Source: Combretum micranthum
Taxonomy: Eukaryota; Streptophyta; Magnoliopsida; Myrtales; Combretaceae
Reading direction: 5' to 3'
DNA: 64,000 nt
Assembly (NCBI GenBank): GCA_024138025.1
Contig: JAMXBD010001246.1
Span: 248,001 to 312,000, forward strand
Both the position numbers and the translations under genes were made by a program. Below the pieces are notes generated by a model. That model saw only the letters and a program-made list of their open reading frames with translations. It made no database searches and had not been told where the DNA came from. Position 1 is the first letter of the stretch, and each line of letters opens with the position of its first letter. Positions 37,331 through 50,186 of this stretch are shown here, piece after piece.

Positions 37331-39149
37331 TTTCAAAACTTCTTTAAACTATTCCTTAGCTTGTTAATTTGTCTTGTAATGATTTTATAGGTTTGTATGA
37401 GTTTGCTAGATGTATAAATGATATGTTATGACCTTACTTTGGATTCATTCGAATTCCCATGAGTGTTAAGCCTAAAATTTGTTATGTTCTATGTATGACC
37501 TAAAATGTTTAAATTGATTTAAATTGAATTTTCTTGTAATAGTGATAGATACTCCTTTAAGTGCTTTTATTGGTTCTCTTCATAACACAGGTACGTAGTA
37601 ACCTACTTGTTTCTTGCCTAGGATAGGCATAATTAAATTGACTCTAAATTATGAAAACTTAAATTTTGTTTGAATTAGTTGTCTATTACTCTATTGAATC
37701 TAGTTCGGGGAACGGCACCTTGTCATGATGCAATGACACTGTAGATTTAGGCACTTAGGCCACCTTTGTCATGATGCAATGACTTGTATAAGTGGTTCGG
37801 TAGGTAGTCGATAAGGTTTTTAGTATATGTACAACATTTGCTTAAGCTTAGGATGAAGTAAGAAGATTTAATTCGATGTTTTTAGAACTTGAATTAGGTG
37901 ATGTTATGGATTGAGATAAGTAAAGATGAGAAATGACTAAGAACCTTAGATGAGACTATTTTTCGTTTTCAAATATATCATATAGGAGATATAAGTTTTC
38001 GAACAACTTATATCGACCCTCTAAACGTCGAGGTCGTTACTCAAGTCTCCCAAATATCCTTATTGCCTGGAGTTTGAATACTTTTGTATTGCTTGATTAA
38101 TTAAAGATTATCTAATAACCTATTGATTGCTGCATATGCATATAGTTTAAGTTTGTGTGAATCACTTACCTTTGTTTTTTGTTACTTGTGTACTGGGCCT
38201 TTGGCTCATTATTTTATCTCTTTCAAGAACTAAAGAATCTTGTAATAGAATAGGGTAAACTCTATTGGGACTAATTTTGAAGATTTTCTAGTTGGTTTGG
38301 AAGATTAAGTTGACCAAGGACTTTATGGACTCATCTCTGTAATAGAATACGACAGACTCTTTTGGGAAGACATGTAATAGATGTTTTAGCTTGGTTAAAT
38401 CTTTTATGTCTTTTGTATAAGACTTGTCATTAGCCTTTGGTTGTAATATATATACTTAGCTATGTATGTTTTAAGTTATATCTCATATGATATGTGATGA
38501 TGATGATATTATGTTTTCCTTAAAAGTTTTAAAAATCAATAGTTTTCAAGTTTGTTCAGGTTGAGGATTTAGTCAAACAATTATTCAAACACCTCTTTAA
38601 AGACAAACTTACATATAATATTACAGGTTATATATGATTGGGGACTCAAATCCACTTATTATATATGTGAGTGTGAGTTCGGGTCCTTAGATCCAGCAAT
38701 CTTGTGCTTTAAAACTCTGGACAACGAAATTGAGTTAATGGCTTATAATGGTTTGCAATAATATAAAGAAGTATAAAAATATCATATTTGCCAATTTCTA
38801 GTGTCTTTCGGATCCGAACAGAATCAGTTTTCAAAAATCATACCCTGGTATATTGGACGGTAAAAATATTTTGTTAATACCATTAGACTCGTAATGATGT
38901 AAGAAATCCAAAAATATCAGTTTCATAATTTTTCGGTAACTAAAAATTACAGATATCGCAATTATACGCGTATTTTTTTTTTACTACTGGTAACTTATTA
39001 GTCTTGTTTATTATCCATTGTCCTATCTTACTATTCATTACTATTCACCTATCTCTACTTTTTCTTACTACCTATACATTTATTTTCTTACTTTTTACTT
39101 TTCCAATACATCTTATATCAAATCATATTAATTATTTTCTTATAAAATT

Positions 39150-39500
39150 ACAAATTTAATCTCTCTCTCTCCCCCTCCTTTAATGGCCGGCGCCCTTCCC
39201 CCTTTGTGCCATCTATATTTTTTTTTCTTTTTAATTTATTTTATTACACACAAATTCCCTCCATCTTCAACTATAAATATCCATTTTCCTTTACTTCTTT
39301 CATGCCTTCATTTCACATAACAAAACTCTCTCAAATTCACTCCACAAATCCACTCTCTATAAATTCTCTCTACCAAAATTTTCTACAACAAACTCTCTCA
39401 AAATCCTTCTCTACACAAACCACCCACTACATATTACAACCCACACAATACCACACTCATCTATCATCTTCCTTCAACATAAAAATACTTATAGGTAAAA
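39150..39500 (+). promoter_or_regulatory. LTR promoter-like region: CT tract, TATA box, pyrimidine-rich leader
   Basis: A CTCTCTCTCTCCCCCTCC tract is followed by TATAAATAT at 39273-39281 and then a C/A/T-rich, G-poor leader with repeated CTCTC words over about 200 bases. This is the layout of U3/R in plant LTRs, and no protein-coding gene follows. Confidence 0.35.
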
Positions 39501-39659
39501 CTTCTAACCATTTATTTTACCAATATCATGTAACTTAGCATGACTAGGTGTTGTTTTTTAAAACTCATATGAGTTGTAGAAGTAACAAAATGTCCATGCT
39601 TTGTTCTTGCACATGCCGAGAAATTCCGATTTAATTATCATGTTATTATGATTATATCA

Positions 39660-39757
39660 TGTTGTTATTATTGTTATTATTGTTATTATACTTCTAACTT
39701 AACCATCAATATATATTATTATCTATAAGTATATATATATATATATATATATATTAT
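39660..39757. repeat. (TTA)n and (TA)n microsatellites
   Basis: A TTATTATTGTTATTATTG-type run precedes an uninterrupted TA run at about 39730-39755. Confidence 0.75.
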
Positions 39758-42644
39758 TTCTTAGAGCCTAAATGTTCGATAACATTTACTAACTTGCTTT
39801 TATTATTCTTAATGCTCTTATTGTTGCTTTTCTTTTCTTTTCTTTTTTTTTTCTTTTTCTTTTGGGACTAATCTATTCTTAGTCTTAAGTTGTCTTGATG
39901 AAGCTAAGGCTCCCAATACTTGATCGGGTTACCTTAATAAAGCTAAGGTTCCCAATACTTGATATTATTATCTTACTTATTATTTGCTTCTTATATCTTT
40001 CTTATATTTTCATCTTTTCATGTGACATACTCATGTACATGCATAATCATAATGATGTGGTCTCTACAAAAAAATTAAGAGGAAATTTTCTTTAATAAGA
40101 AAATGAAACCAAACTTTCTTAATATATGTTCTTGTCACAAAATCATGATTTTGCTATTAAACACGAAGAAAAGTTATTTTTCCAACTTCTTTTGAAACTC
40201 ATCTAGGCTTTTCTTAAATGACCATAAAGATGATTTTTTCAAAGAAGTTAGTTAACAAAACAAACATTTTCTCTTATTATGATAGGTCACATAAAGTTTA
40301 TTAAAACTTAGTAATAGTAATTCTTTGTTAACTTTTCTCCAAAAAGCTTACTCGTAGGATGTTTGCCAACTCCATAATAAAAAGCTTAAGATTGGAATTT
40401 TTTCAACTTCATAATAAAAACTAAGAGGTAAACCATTTTTTGAAGTTAAGATAAAATCAACTCTCTAAATTATAAACTCACTTAGAAAAATAAAATTTGC
40501 CAAGTTTTTAAATGATAGTCCCGTTTTCAAAGAACCAAAAAGAATACAAACTTGATAAATTTCAAAGATAATAGATATTATCAACAGCTTAAGAAAATAA
40601 TGAAACATTTTTTTCCTTCCAAGAAAAATTAGTAAAAGATTTAAAAGACCAAGTTTAAAAACAAAATTTATTTTTAAGGAAGTTAAGAAATGAAAATATA
40701 AGAGGAAAAAGATTTGTTTACCAAAACCATTTTCTTTTAAAAGGAGAAATATATATACAACTCAAATTACTATGGGTTATCAACAACTTAATAACAATTT
40801 TTTTTTTAAATTTCATTTCTTGTCACTAGAAGTAAAATTTTGTAGAAATTCAAAGTTAAGAAAAATTAACTTGTTTTAGAGAAGAAATTAGAAAACAAAA
40901 TAAGAATATACTCATTCATAATAACCTAAAAGATTATAAAATTCTTTCAAAAAGATTTAAAAGAGAAATTGTTAAAATTCAAGTTTTCAACAGAGTAAGA
41001 TAAACTGCTTTATGAAAAAAAATAATCGTTGATGCAACACCATTAAATTTTGCATACAATATGAGCATATATATATGTATTCAATGGATTTTTCAACCAT
41101 ATAAGTATTTATATTTTTGCTAAATGATTTTTGAATCATGAAAAGTTTAAAAGATGTTTCAAGGACTGGGAATTTCATGGAGATTCTATACTAACCTTTT
41201 TCATGACCCAAAAGACTTGTTATGACAAAAATAACCTTAAAAATAGATAGATCTTTTTGAGTAGGTAGAAAATGATATATAATATGCGAAATTCCCAGTT
41301 AGAATGAGCAAGTCATGTCAATTTTAGGTTGGAATTTCCCTCTATGCGAAGTTTGACGAATTTAGTGAAATAGAACTACAAGCTTATGTAGAACTTCCAG
41401 GAAATACTCATTTTGGGTATCTCTCTTGTTTAGGTGGCATAGAGATCGAGTTTCCATGTCCCGAGGATTATCTTGGCTAGAAGTATCCACGCGAATGGCC
41501 GAGTGAGTATGTTTCATACATTTATGCACTTATGGTTTTGCTTGTAAAATTAGTAGCGTTAGAATTAGGAAACGATAAAATGGAAAGATGCATGCGCTTT
41601 ACATACTTGGTTGAAATTATGATTAAGTATATCGAGGCAGAAATTATTCATAATGAATGTTTGATCTAACGTAAGAATGATTTTCTGCAAATTTTATAAT
41701 CACCTATAAAATATTTAATGATACCATGAGTAATTAATTAAATTGAATTCATGCGTATCATCAAGTGAGTTCATTGCATTTATTACCATACCTTTAGTGA
41801 AACAAAGGCTTAGTAACTAGATTCATAGGGTTTGTAAATTCTATAAAGTGATGAAGGGTTGTTTGAAATCAAATGGCGGTAAGAAACATCTGACAAAAAC
41901 ATATCTGACAGTTATGTAGTGGCTTGGAAATAAACTACAAATAAGTTGGGTTATATTTTTGAAAGCAAGGTAGTAGCTAGAATTATGTTTATGATAGTGG
42001 CCTACATAATTCGAAACACCTAACCCGAATGGAAGGCTAGATCCATTCAACATATGATTCCCGAAAAATCGTATGTATTGTGTGCTCACATGCTTGTGCA
42101 TCTCATATGGGTGCTGTAATAAACTTGTATGTTTATTGGATGTTAAGTGTTTAATTGTGGAAATAAATCTCACTAAGCGTGTAGGTTATACCCTCTTAGG
42201 TATCTTTTGTAGTTCTCATACCTTTGGTTGGAACCAAGAGGTTATTTTACTCAGGTAATATTTTCGAGCTAGGATCTTTTGGATAAGAAATGCAAGATAG
42301 AAATAGATATGGAATTCCAAGGGAAGTTTTGAATGTGTAAATTATTTCAAGATAGACTTTATTAGACCTAGCTATCTTTGATAGGAGAATGCCTCTTTAT
42401 GTTGTAAAGACTCTTTATAAGTTTCATGAATCTTGATTATATTGTTATGATTTATTTTCTTAATTGCTATTATGCATAGCTACTTAAATGGCATGATCCA
42501 AAGTTTGGTCCACTACGATCGTGAAAGTAATCCTTACACCCGATATCGAGACTTTTGGGATGACTAAGGTTGTCATACTTAAGTCTTATAATAAGTGTGG
42601 TAGATTGTCGTGTTTAAGATACCATTTGGGACGTGACAAATAGG

Positions 42645-43015
42645 CCAGCTCAAACACTGGCAGCATTGATGTCAGCTTTAATGTTTTTGAATATGTGGAT
42701 GAGAAATGCCGGTCTAAGGCCGGCGGCCTTGATACTTTTAGTGCCGACGTATATTCAAAAAATGAAGGCTATTGAAGTTTGCTTTGTACACTGGCAGTAT
42801 TGAAGCCAGTGCTTAAAATTTCGATTTTGTACACGTACAAAGCCAGCTCAAGGCTGATAGCATAGAAACTTCAGTAACCGACGTATGTTGAAAAATTAAA
42901 GGCTAATGAGATTTTGCTGATGAAGGCCGGCGGTGTCTATTCCTGCATTGATGGCTGCCTTTATTGGTGATGAAGGCTGGCGGCCTACATGCTTTCATGG
43001 CCGGCCTTTGTTCTT
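42645..43015 (+). repeat. GCCG-rich island B
   Basis: Repeated phrases ccagctcaa, actggcag, gccggcggcc, gccgacgta, accgacgta and aaggccggcgg, about ten in 370 bp. Orientation agrees with the minus strand of the island at 54.7 kb (both read gacgtatgt...ggcggcc). It begins directly after the LTR-like end at 42638. Confidence 0.6.
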
Positions 43016-43435
43016 TTCCTTTCCAAATTTGCTTAAAACTCCATCAAATTTATATATTTGTAATTCTAATTCCTCCATGGCTTGAAATATCAAATTAAGA
43101 ACACTCAAGCAATTCCTTTAGATTCTTATAAAATCAATAATAATTTAGCACCAATTATTCAATGAAAAGTGTGTAAAATATGACTTTATCAATGATATAC
43201 TCACCATATCTTTAAACCAATCTGAAAAACGTATTGGATGTATTTGACAAATATCTTTAACACCATTTGAAATTACCTCATCGTTAAATTGATTATATAT
43301 GGAGACTTTAAGTTAGAAATAATATCTACAATTACGAATGTAAATTTAAAAGGAGGTAAATAAATAAGAACTTCTAGATACAAGGTTTGACCTCTTCATA
43401 GTTGTTCAATACGGGCATGGGTGCACACACCCATG
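43016..43435. other. AT-rich intergenic
   Basis: Nothing recognised apart from a short ATGGGTGCACACACCCAT palindrome near 43420. Confidence 0.4.
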
Positions 43436-43439
43436 GGCA

Positions 43440-43837
43440 TAATTGTTAAGTAAATGTTCACATTTAAAACTCTAAAGATATATCCAAGCTGTTCAATACC
43501 TAGGAGGTCTATTCAATTGGGTTTCAATGTCAATGTAATACATGGAGCAAAACAAAATGCTTTCTCAAAGAATATAAGCTTTTGCCATGGAGCCTTCTAG
43601 CCTAGCTCTATTCTTAACATGCCTTTTGAAAATGCCTAGATACCTCTCTATAGGGTATATCCATCTACCATTGAACCACAAATGTGCGTCTTTTTCGAAG
43701 ATAAACTGTCAAATGAATCATGATGTCAAAAAGTGCTGATGGGAAAATCTTCTTATGCTTGCATAATGTGATGACTATATTGCGCTCAATAGATTTCAAG
43801 ACATCCACTCCTAACTCCTTTCCACATAATTTTTTCA
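43440..43837 (-). pseudogene. CACTA (En/Spm) transposase relic, DUF4218 part
   Basis: On the minus strand a run reads LKSIERNIVITLCKHKKIFP then SALFDIMIHLTVYL. Frame-shifted pieces corresponding to the family's MYPIERYL, RNRA-EGS and FNRP motifs follow. This is the DUF4218 domain that follows TNP2 in plant CACTA transposases. Several stops and shifts; a foldback insertion separates it from the TNP2 part to its right. Confidence 0.75.
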
Positions 43838-44580
43838 AAAGATAAATTACATTAAAAGGTATGAACGTTTGGAGGTAAGTTCATTTAAGGTATTAACTTT
43901 TTGAGTAGTTAAAAAGAGGAATTAATATTTGAGGATAAACTTATTTGTGGTATCAATATTTCAAATAGTTAAAAATATGAATCAATCTTTTGCAAAGTAA
44001 GTTAAACAAGATATTAATATTTGAGGTAAATTACACTAGAAAATATCAATTTTTTAAGGTAAGTTCATTTAAGGTATCAACGTTTTGAGTAATTAAAAAT
44101 AGATATAAACATTTTGCAAAGTAAATATCATCATTTTGCAAAGTTCATTTGAGATATCAATGTTTTAATTAATTTTCAAATTGCTTTATTTAATTTTTCT
44201 TAATGATCAATTATTGATACCTTATTTGACTCACTTTGAAAAATGTTGATTTCTCTTTTTAATTATTCGAAACATCGATATCTTAACTAAATTTACTGCG
44301 TAAACATTGATTCCTTTTTTAAATCTCTCAAAACATTAATACCTTAAATAAATTTACTCTTGAACATTAATACCTTTTGATATAATTTATCCTTAATATT
44401 TTACTAATGATGAAAATTAACGATATTTGATTGAAAATTAATCCAAATGTCGATATCTTAAATGGATTTTGCAAAACATCGATACCTTATTTGATTCACT
44501 TTACTAAACGTTTATTCCTTTTTTCAACCAATTGAAATATTGATACCTTAAATGAACTTACCTCTAACCTTTATACTTTT
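43838..44580. mobile_element. Foldback insertion within the CACTA relic
   Basis: The outer arms mirror each other: left ggtaagttcatttaaggtat and right ataccttaaatgaacttacc. A second pair (gataaattacattaaaagg with cctttt...ataatttatc near 44375-44395) implies either a nested smaller hairpin or stepwise duplication. The interior is a series of variant repeats of gatatcaatgttttgag type in both orientations. No clear target duplication. Confidence 0.55.
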
Positions 44581-46340
44581 TGGTATAGCATCCTTTTCTA
44601 GAAAAACATGACATTTTACAAATCGTATCATAAATTTCATCATGAAGGTACCCACGTAGAATAATAAGATGAAGGTGTTGAAGTAATATATAGCAGTTAT
44701 GGTCCTTAAACCTTTAAGTGGTGTTTTCGATTGTCCCATACACGATGATATGTTGAAAGCATACCATATGAAAGTTTCACATCTTTGATTAAGCGTCAAA
44801 CCTTTTCACATGATTGGATCACGATATATTGTGCAGGTGGCTTCATAGTGCGACCACCCCAGGTAATAAATGTAGTTTAAGGTAAATCTCCATCTCCTGT
44901 AATGTAATTCTAGACTTATTAGTGTCTTTGGACTTATACTTAATGTTGAAAATGTTCCCACCAAGCTATCACATATGTTCCTTTTCTATACGAATCACGT
45001 GGATTATGTCTCACCTTTAACTCTTACTAATATGGAAATTGTCAAAGAATGCTTTTCTTACCCTAATTGGTATCATCATCATTTATCGTCCTATTTATAC
45101 CGGAATATGACTTTTGAAGAACCACATCTTCATAATTAGACAATTGCATCAGGATTTCATCGATTGATAATACTCGAGGTATTGCCCTCCTTTCGACTTC
45201 CCCATTAAAATCTTACGCATTGTGGCCCATTGGTTATCTAATTGATAAGAACCACATATATCCCATAAAGTGGAATTTACTTTGACTATGCCCACTAGTC
45301 ACATCAAGATTACAAATAGGACATGCTTTATATCATTTAGTGGTCCATCTTTTATTATCATCATATGTTGGAAAATCATGAATTGTCTAAAGTAATGCAG
45401 CTTGCATATAGAATGTGCATGATGATACGACATCAAAGGTACATACCTTACTTGTCAATAATTCCATTCGCTCCTTAATGAGAAGCTAAAGAAAAACATT
45501 GATATCTTTTCCCAATGATCTTGGTCCTAAAGACATATACAAATATAGTTTTTATATACATTTCCATGGTGAAACTTTATAAGGAAAGTCTATTATTGGC
45601 CACAAACTGTAGGTTATGCTCAAATTACCGAAAGGATTAAAACAATTTGTTGCTAGTCCTAAGCACACATTTTGAGCCTTCATTCCAAGCTCAAGAACTT
45701 ACTATCAAGGCGCTTCCATTCTTCAAAGTCTGACTAATGCCTTAAAATGTTTTCCTTAGGAACATAAAATTCCTTATACCACCTCATTTCTAGAGCCTTC
45801 TTTTGGCACATGAACAAATGTTGGAGTTAGGGGGTATTAGTGTAAAATGCCTAAGAGCCTTCACTCCAACTTTCGTCTTCTTTCTACTAGTAGTTTCTTT
45901 ACACTATGGCTCGTTGCACCTTAGGCAAAAATTTAGATCCTTAAACTCCTTTCTAAACAAAATGCAATCATTTTGACAAGCATCGATCAAGTTTGCATCT
46001 ATTCTAAATCTTCTTAACATAAGCCAATAGTTTTAGCGAGTAGCTAACAAGTTCTTGCCCTTGGGTAATATGATCTTTACAAATGAAAACCACTTATCAA
46101 AATTTTTCATCAATTGTCAACTATCAACCTTTAAACTCATCATAGGCTTTGCAGATGGATGTCTTGGCTCTTAACCATGATAAATCCAAGTGTTGTAATC
46201 CCATGTCATACCTTTACGAAACAAATGATGATGAATAACCCATAGGGGGTGCCAATCCATGTTTAAGCAACCTCAATAATGACACCTAATGCATCTATTA
46301 GCCCAAGCAAATTGACATGCCCCCTTCAAGAAAATTATTA
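44581..46340 (-). pseudogene. CACTA (En/Spm) TNP2 transposase relic
   Basis: Minus-strand pieces in correct order: HHHLFRKGMTWDYNTWIYHG, IDACQNDCILFRKEFKDL with a CxxC-like LRCNEP, KVGVKALRHFTLIP, NVCLGLATNCFNPFGNLSIT followed by YSLWPII and SPWKC, FYMQAALL with IHDFPTY, KACPICNLDV, KFHFMGYMWFL and LKVRHN. These are hallmarks of the TNP2/transposase_21 family that cuts at CACTA termini. Many stops and shifts, and no CACTA ends could be identified, so it is a dead, truncated copy. Confidence 0.85.
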
Positions 46341-47849
46341 ACAAAGTTATTAGCACCCCAATGTACTCCATAGTAGAGCAATCATTGGAATGGTGCAGAA
46401 AAACTAAGGAAAAAAATGCATTTACACCATGAACTCATTTGAACACATTCATGATAAGCGTGTAGACACATATAGATGTGTATGAGCAAAAACAAAGGAA
46501 CATGATAATAACCAATTTATATAAAAGAATTACCACCAATGAATTTGTATTGTTATAGCATTCTTATACAATTAGAAACATGAATTTACATAATACCAAG
46601 CTAAATAGTACTCATTACCTTCTTGTTCCTATTTATATCACACTAAGAAAACCACTTAACTGATTCAACAAAGATTTTGACAAATTCCAAGGAATGTGTA
46701 TTGAATGAAAAGGGTGTATAAAAATTTAGAAGCAATAAACATTAGAATATGCATTAGCCTAAGAAGAAATTAACTCTAGTGAGAAACCTAGAATATCTTC
46801 ATGTTCTTTCTACTAACATACCTAAAAAATTAAAGGGCATCTATGATCTTATTACTTTTAAATTCTAAAACCAAACATCACATATTCACAACATTATTTT
46901 CCACCAAAGTAATTTAAGCTACTGAAGATATGAGACAATTTGACAAACTTTCATCAACATAAGGAACAACTAAATTTCTATTATGTAAACAAGACCAACA
47001 AATTAAAGGGTCCTTATTCTATAGAAGTAACAAAATTTACCTTATTAAACATGTAATTCAACCATGAGTTTGATGGAAAACTTTTTGTTCTAGTATATAT
47101 TCATCTAGCAAAAGCAATCTAAGCATCGCCAATAGGTTTTGAAATCATATATCAAGCCTGATAAGATTATCTTTCTTTGAGCTTTTCAATAAAATCTAGG
47201 ATTTGTTTAGTGTCAAAGGCATCTACAAAAGACAACCAAAGGTGATTGATAAAATTGAGAAATCAAATAATAAAATATCTAAAGACATATACATTTTAAG
47301 GATAAGTATTATAATAGTTAGATATTGACAGATATAGATGTACATATAGATTATGATATATAGAGCTATAGATAGAGATGATCGTAGAGTGATTAGCACT
47401 TACTCTAAATAGCCAATATTAATCAATCAAACTATACATATGACTAAAAAAAAAATTAAAACATAACATTATTGATTATACGATATTAGAGAGAGAGAAA
47501 GAGGGAGATGATCATAATAAAATTTAAAACATAATATTATTAATCAATCAAATTATACACAAGCCTTTTGAGACAAAAAAAAAAAAATAATACATACACA
47601 CAATAACACACATAATTACTTAATCCCATATGAGTTTCCATGAAAATGAAGAAGCATGATTGAAAAGGAAAAGAAAAAACGGAATATTACACTAAGATAT
47701 ATTATAGGTAGTTGAAAGAAAATCTATAGTAAACTATTACATAAGTAGTTTATTACATAAATAGTTTATAAAAAATGATGGGTGAAACATATGTCTACCA
47801 TTCTTGTAACAAAAATTACAAAAATACAAATTGTAGAAAAAAATTACCA
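46341..47849. other. AT-rich intergenic
   Basis: No gene recognised. A GA-rich microsatellite-like run lies near 47487-47510. Confidence 0.4.
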
Positions 47850-48063
47850 AATTACCACCTCTATATCGCTTGTTAGAGAAGAGATTTGTATATACATCGC
47901 ATGTTGGAGAAGAGACATAATAATGGTACGTAATCAAACTTATAGAAATAGCTATATTGCATATTGGAGATGAGATATAACTCTAATTGTGTATCGCATG
48001 TTGGTCATGCGATACACGTGAAATAATTACACGTGTATTGCATCCTCAACATGCAATACACAA
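47850..48063. repeat. Repeated TATCGCATGTTGG motif ending in a long hairpin
   Basis: The word tatcgc(a/t)tgtt(g/a)gagaagag recurs with changes about every 35-60 bases. The last two copies are inverted: gtatcgcatgttggtcatgc faces gcatcctcaacatgcaatac, arms about 31 bases with roughly five mismatches and a loop of about nine (aaataatta). Inside the left arm is a smaller palindrome tatcgcatg...catgcgata. Confidence 0.7.
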
Positions 48064-48698
48064 AAAAACTTATATTTTTTTTATCATGTTGTTTTTATGT
48101 AATATTTTTTAAAAATGATGGTGAAACATGAAATGATCTTGAAAATGGTCACTAAATTTATATAGTAGTGCTCTTTTCCCCTTCATGATATGTTTTGCTT
48201 TAACTGAAAAAAAAAAAAAGATGAGATTTTATTTTGCCTTTTTGATAGACTATAATCTTATTCAACGTTAAATTAATTATGATTTATTTATAAAATTTAA
48301 CAAGATAATACTTTTGCCAAAATAGCTAATTGGTTTTCTTTATAGCAAATATATGTTAATGATACCCCTTTAGGAAAATCATTTAACAAATTTGCTTATT
48401 AATTTTTATTTACAATGAGAACTCTTTATTAAACATATGGTAAAAATATTGTAAGGTATTAATATATCTTTAGTGAGAATTTTTTATTAACATAATTTCA
48501 AAAATTGTTATGTATTAGTAGATTCGTGTTCCAATAAGAGTCATTTATTGTTATAAAATAAGAGTACATATGAAAGCCTAAATAAATGTTGCATAAAGAA
48601 ATTAATAGGAGATGAGCTAAAATATAATATGAAAGTAGAATTAAAATTTGAGATAAAAATGGTGTATACTAGAATGTAATATGATGATAGAGTTAAAA
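48064..48698. other. AT-rich intergenic
   Basis: Nothing coding. A roughly 50-base segment around ttaaaatttgaga at 48645 is repeated at 48695, just before the next element. Confidence 0.35.
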
Positions 48699-48706
48699 TT
48701 TGAGAA

Positions 48707-49303
48707 TAGGGGTGCAAACGAGCTAAGTCGAGCCGGAATTTTGCCGGCTTAGGCTCGGCTTGTTTATTTTTTAAAGGCTCGAGCCGAGTGGAGCTTTTAA
48801 CAAGCCTAGAATATGCAGACTCGGGCCTAAGCTTATTAAGCTTTTTCAAGCCCAAGCTTGACTTGTTTAGCTAAACGAGCTCAAACGAGTCGAGCTGAGG
48901 CATGGGCTCGTTTAGTTAAACAAGCTTGAGTTCGGCTCGTTTAGCATATATAATTATTTTTTAATTATATTTATAATATTAAATTAATATAAATAAATTT
49001 ATATAATATTATATTAATAATATAATATAAATATTATATATATATTAAACGAGCCTGTTCATGAGCATGGCTTGCGAGCCCTTAATGAGCCTATTTAAGA
49101 GCTTTGTTCGCGAGCCTATAACAAGCCTGTTTGTGAGCCGGCTCGCAAGCTTGAGGATAAGCTTAGGCTCGGCTCGTTGAGCTAAACGAGCTTGAGTTGG
49201 AGTTCAAGTTCGGTTCATTTAGCTAAACGAATAGAGCCGAGCCGGGCCTAAAACGAGCAGAGCTCGAGTAGCTCGTAAATAGCTCGGCTCGTTTGTAGCC
49301 CTA
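48707..49303. mobile_element. 597-bp hAT-like element rich in GAGC/GCTC words
   Basis: Terminal repeats taggggtgcaaacgagc / tagggctacaaacgagc are flanked by tttgagaa (48699-48706) and tttgagag (49304-49311), an 8-bp duplication with one change, as hAT transposons make. Inside, gagccgagc, gctcgtttagct and gagctcaaacgag recur in both orientations around an AT-rich centre, giving extensive secondary structure. It has no coding capacity. Confidence 0.75.
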
Positions 49304-49311
49304 TTTGAGAG

Positions 49312-50186
49312 GGAAGATAATATACATTTTGTTTTTGAAAAATGAAGAAGTTGGAGATATCCAATTTTTGTTCAAAAGGGAAATCACTTATTGCTATAAA
49401 ATGACATATGCAATTATGTATGAGCAAAAGAGAGAGAGAGGAGGAAAAAATACGTTGAATAAAATAAAATAGAATATTGTTACACGATATCAAAAATTGA
49501 TTATGGAAAAACACTGTATATTAATATTGAATCTACAAATAATAAAATTTAGAAAAAAATAATTAATCGATCAAATTATACACATGAATAATAATGTAAA
49601 ATATAAAAATTAATACACATAGACAATGAAACATATAGTTATGTTGCTCTTAATCTCATCTAAACATTAAATTTCTATCATAATAAAGAAGCATAATTTT
49701 AAAAAAATAAAAAAGAATTTGCAAATTATCACTTGCACTTTCACCAAGGTGCAGATTCATCTCCTCAATTATCAAAGTGAGCTTCTTGACCTATTAAACT
49801 TTCAAAAATTAGCATGGTTAAGGATAGTTATCTATATAAGATATATTTAATCTCATCTTTCCTGCTACTTATCTAAACCAATTATAGACTTAGTTGGATT
49901 GTTGTTATTCCTTTTAAACCAAGGCTAAATGACGGCTGCTAGTAATATGTTTGCAAGTAATGTGATTGTCATTTGTTTCAACCTTTTATATCTCTAAAAA
50001 TTTTCAAACTTTTCATGTAATGCATGAATGTAAAGATGTTCCTTGTACCATGCTCATTTCCTTTTTTTTTTCTTTATTTTTTTAATAGCATGTTATTATC
50101 CTAGGGATCACATCACTTCACCATGTGATAAAGCAATGCAGTTTGTTTGTAAAATGATTAAAAAAATAAAAATAATAATCTCGATA
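49312..50186. other. AT-rich intergenic
   Basis: No gene recognised. A GA run (agagagagaggagg) lies near 49430-49443. Confidence 0.4.

Larger units (their letters stand above)
33142..38690 (+). repeat. Old long LTR, interrupted by a solo LTR
   Basis: The start TGTAAACCCCTAGATTTTAT matches the reverse complement of the right end of the 52997-56124 LTR (TGTAAACCCCGAGATTTTT). Removing the nested 33520-36350 insertion, a GCCG-rich island lies about 1.1-1.35 kb from the start, the same place as in that LTR. A later GTACTGGGCCTTTGGCTCA stretch resembles its 3' part. The right end, near 38.69 kb, is estimated from the partner's length and no terminal CA or duplication was recognised. Confidence 0.5.
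38700..42638 (+). repeat. Third long LTR-like stretch
   Basis: It ends GGGACGTGACA, the mirror of TGTCACGCCCC and TGTCACATCC ends of the two bounded LTRs. Its final 600 bases keep the same order of features as the 53-kb LTR (a CTCACTAAGCGTG motif, then a T-rich tail). A promoter-like region at 39.15-39.5 kb suggests plus orientation. The left end is not resolved and the following AATAG has no certain partner. Confidence 0.35.

Noticed and set aside
39206..39538. 110-codon plus-strand open frame
   Set aside because: Lies in a G-poor, CT-rich leader-like LTR stretch, giving a Ser/Thr/Phe-rich translation without motifs.
37542..42638. A single 5.1-kb LTR from tgatagatactcc to gggacgtgaca with AATAG duplications
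   Set aside because: The five-mers match, but the proposed left part carries the 3'-type features of the older LTR starting at 33142. The match is probably chance.
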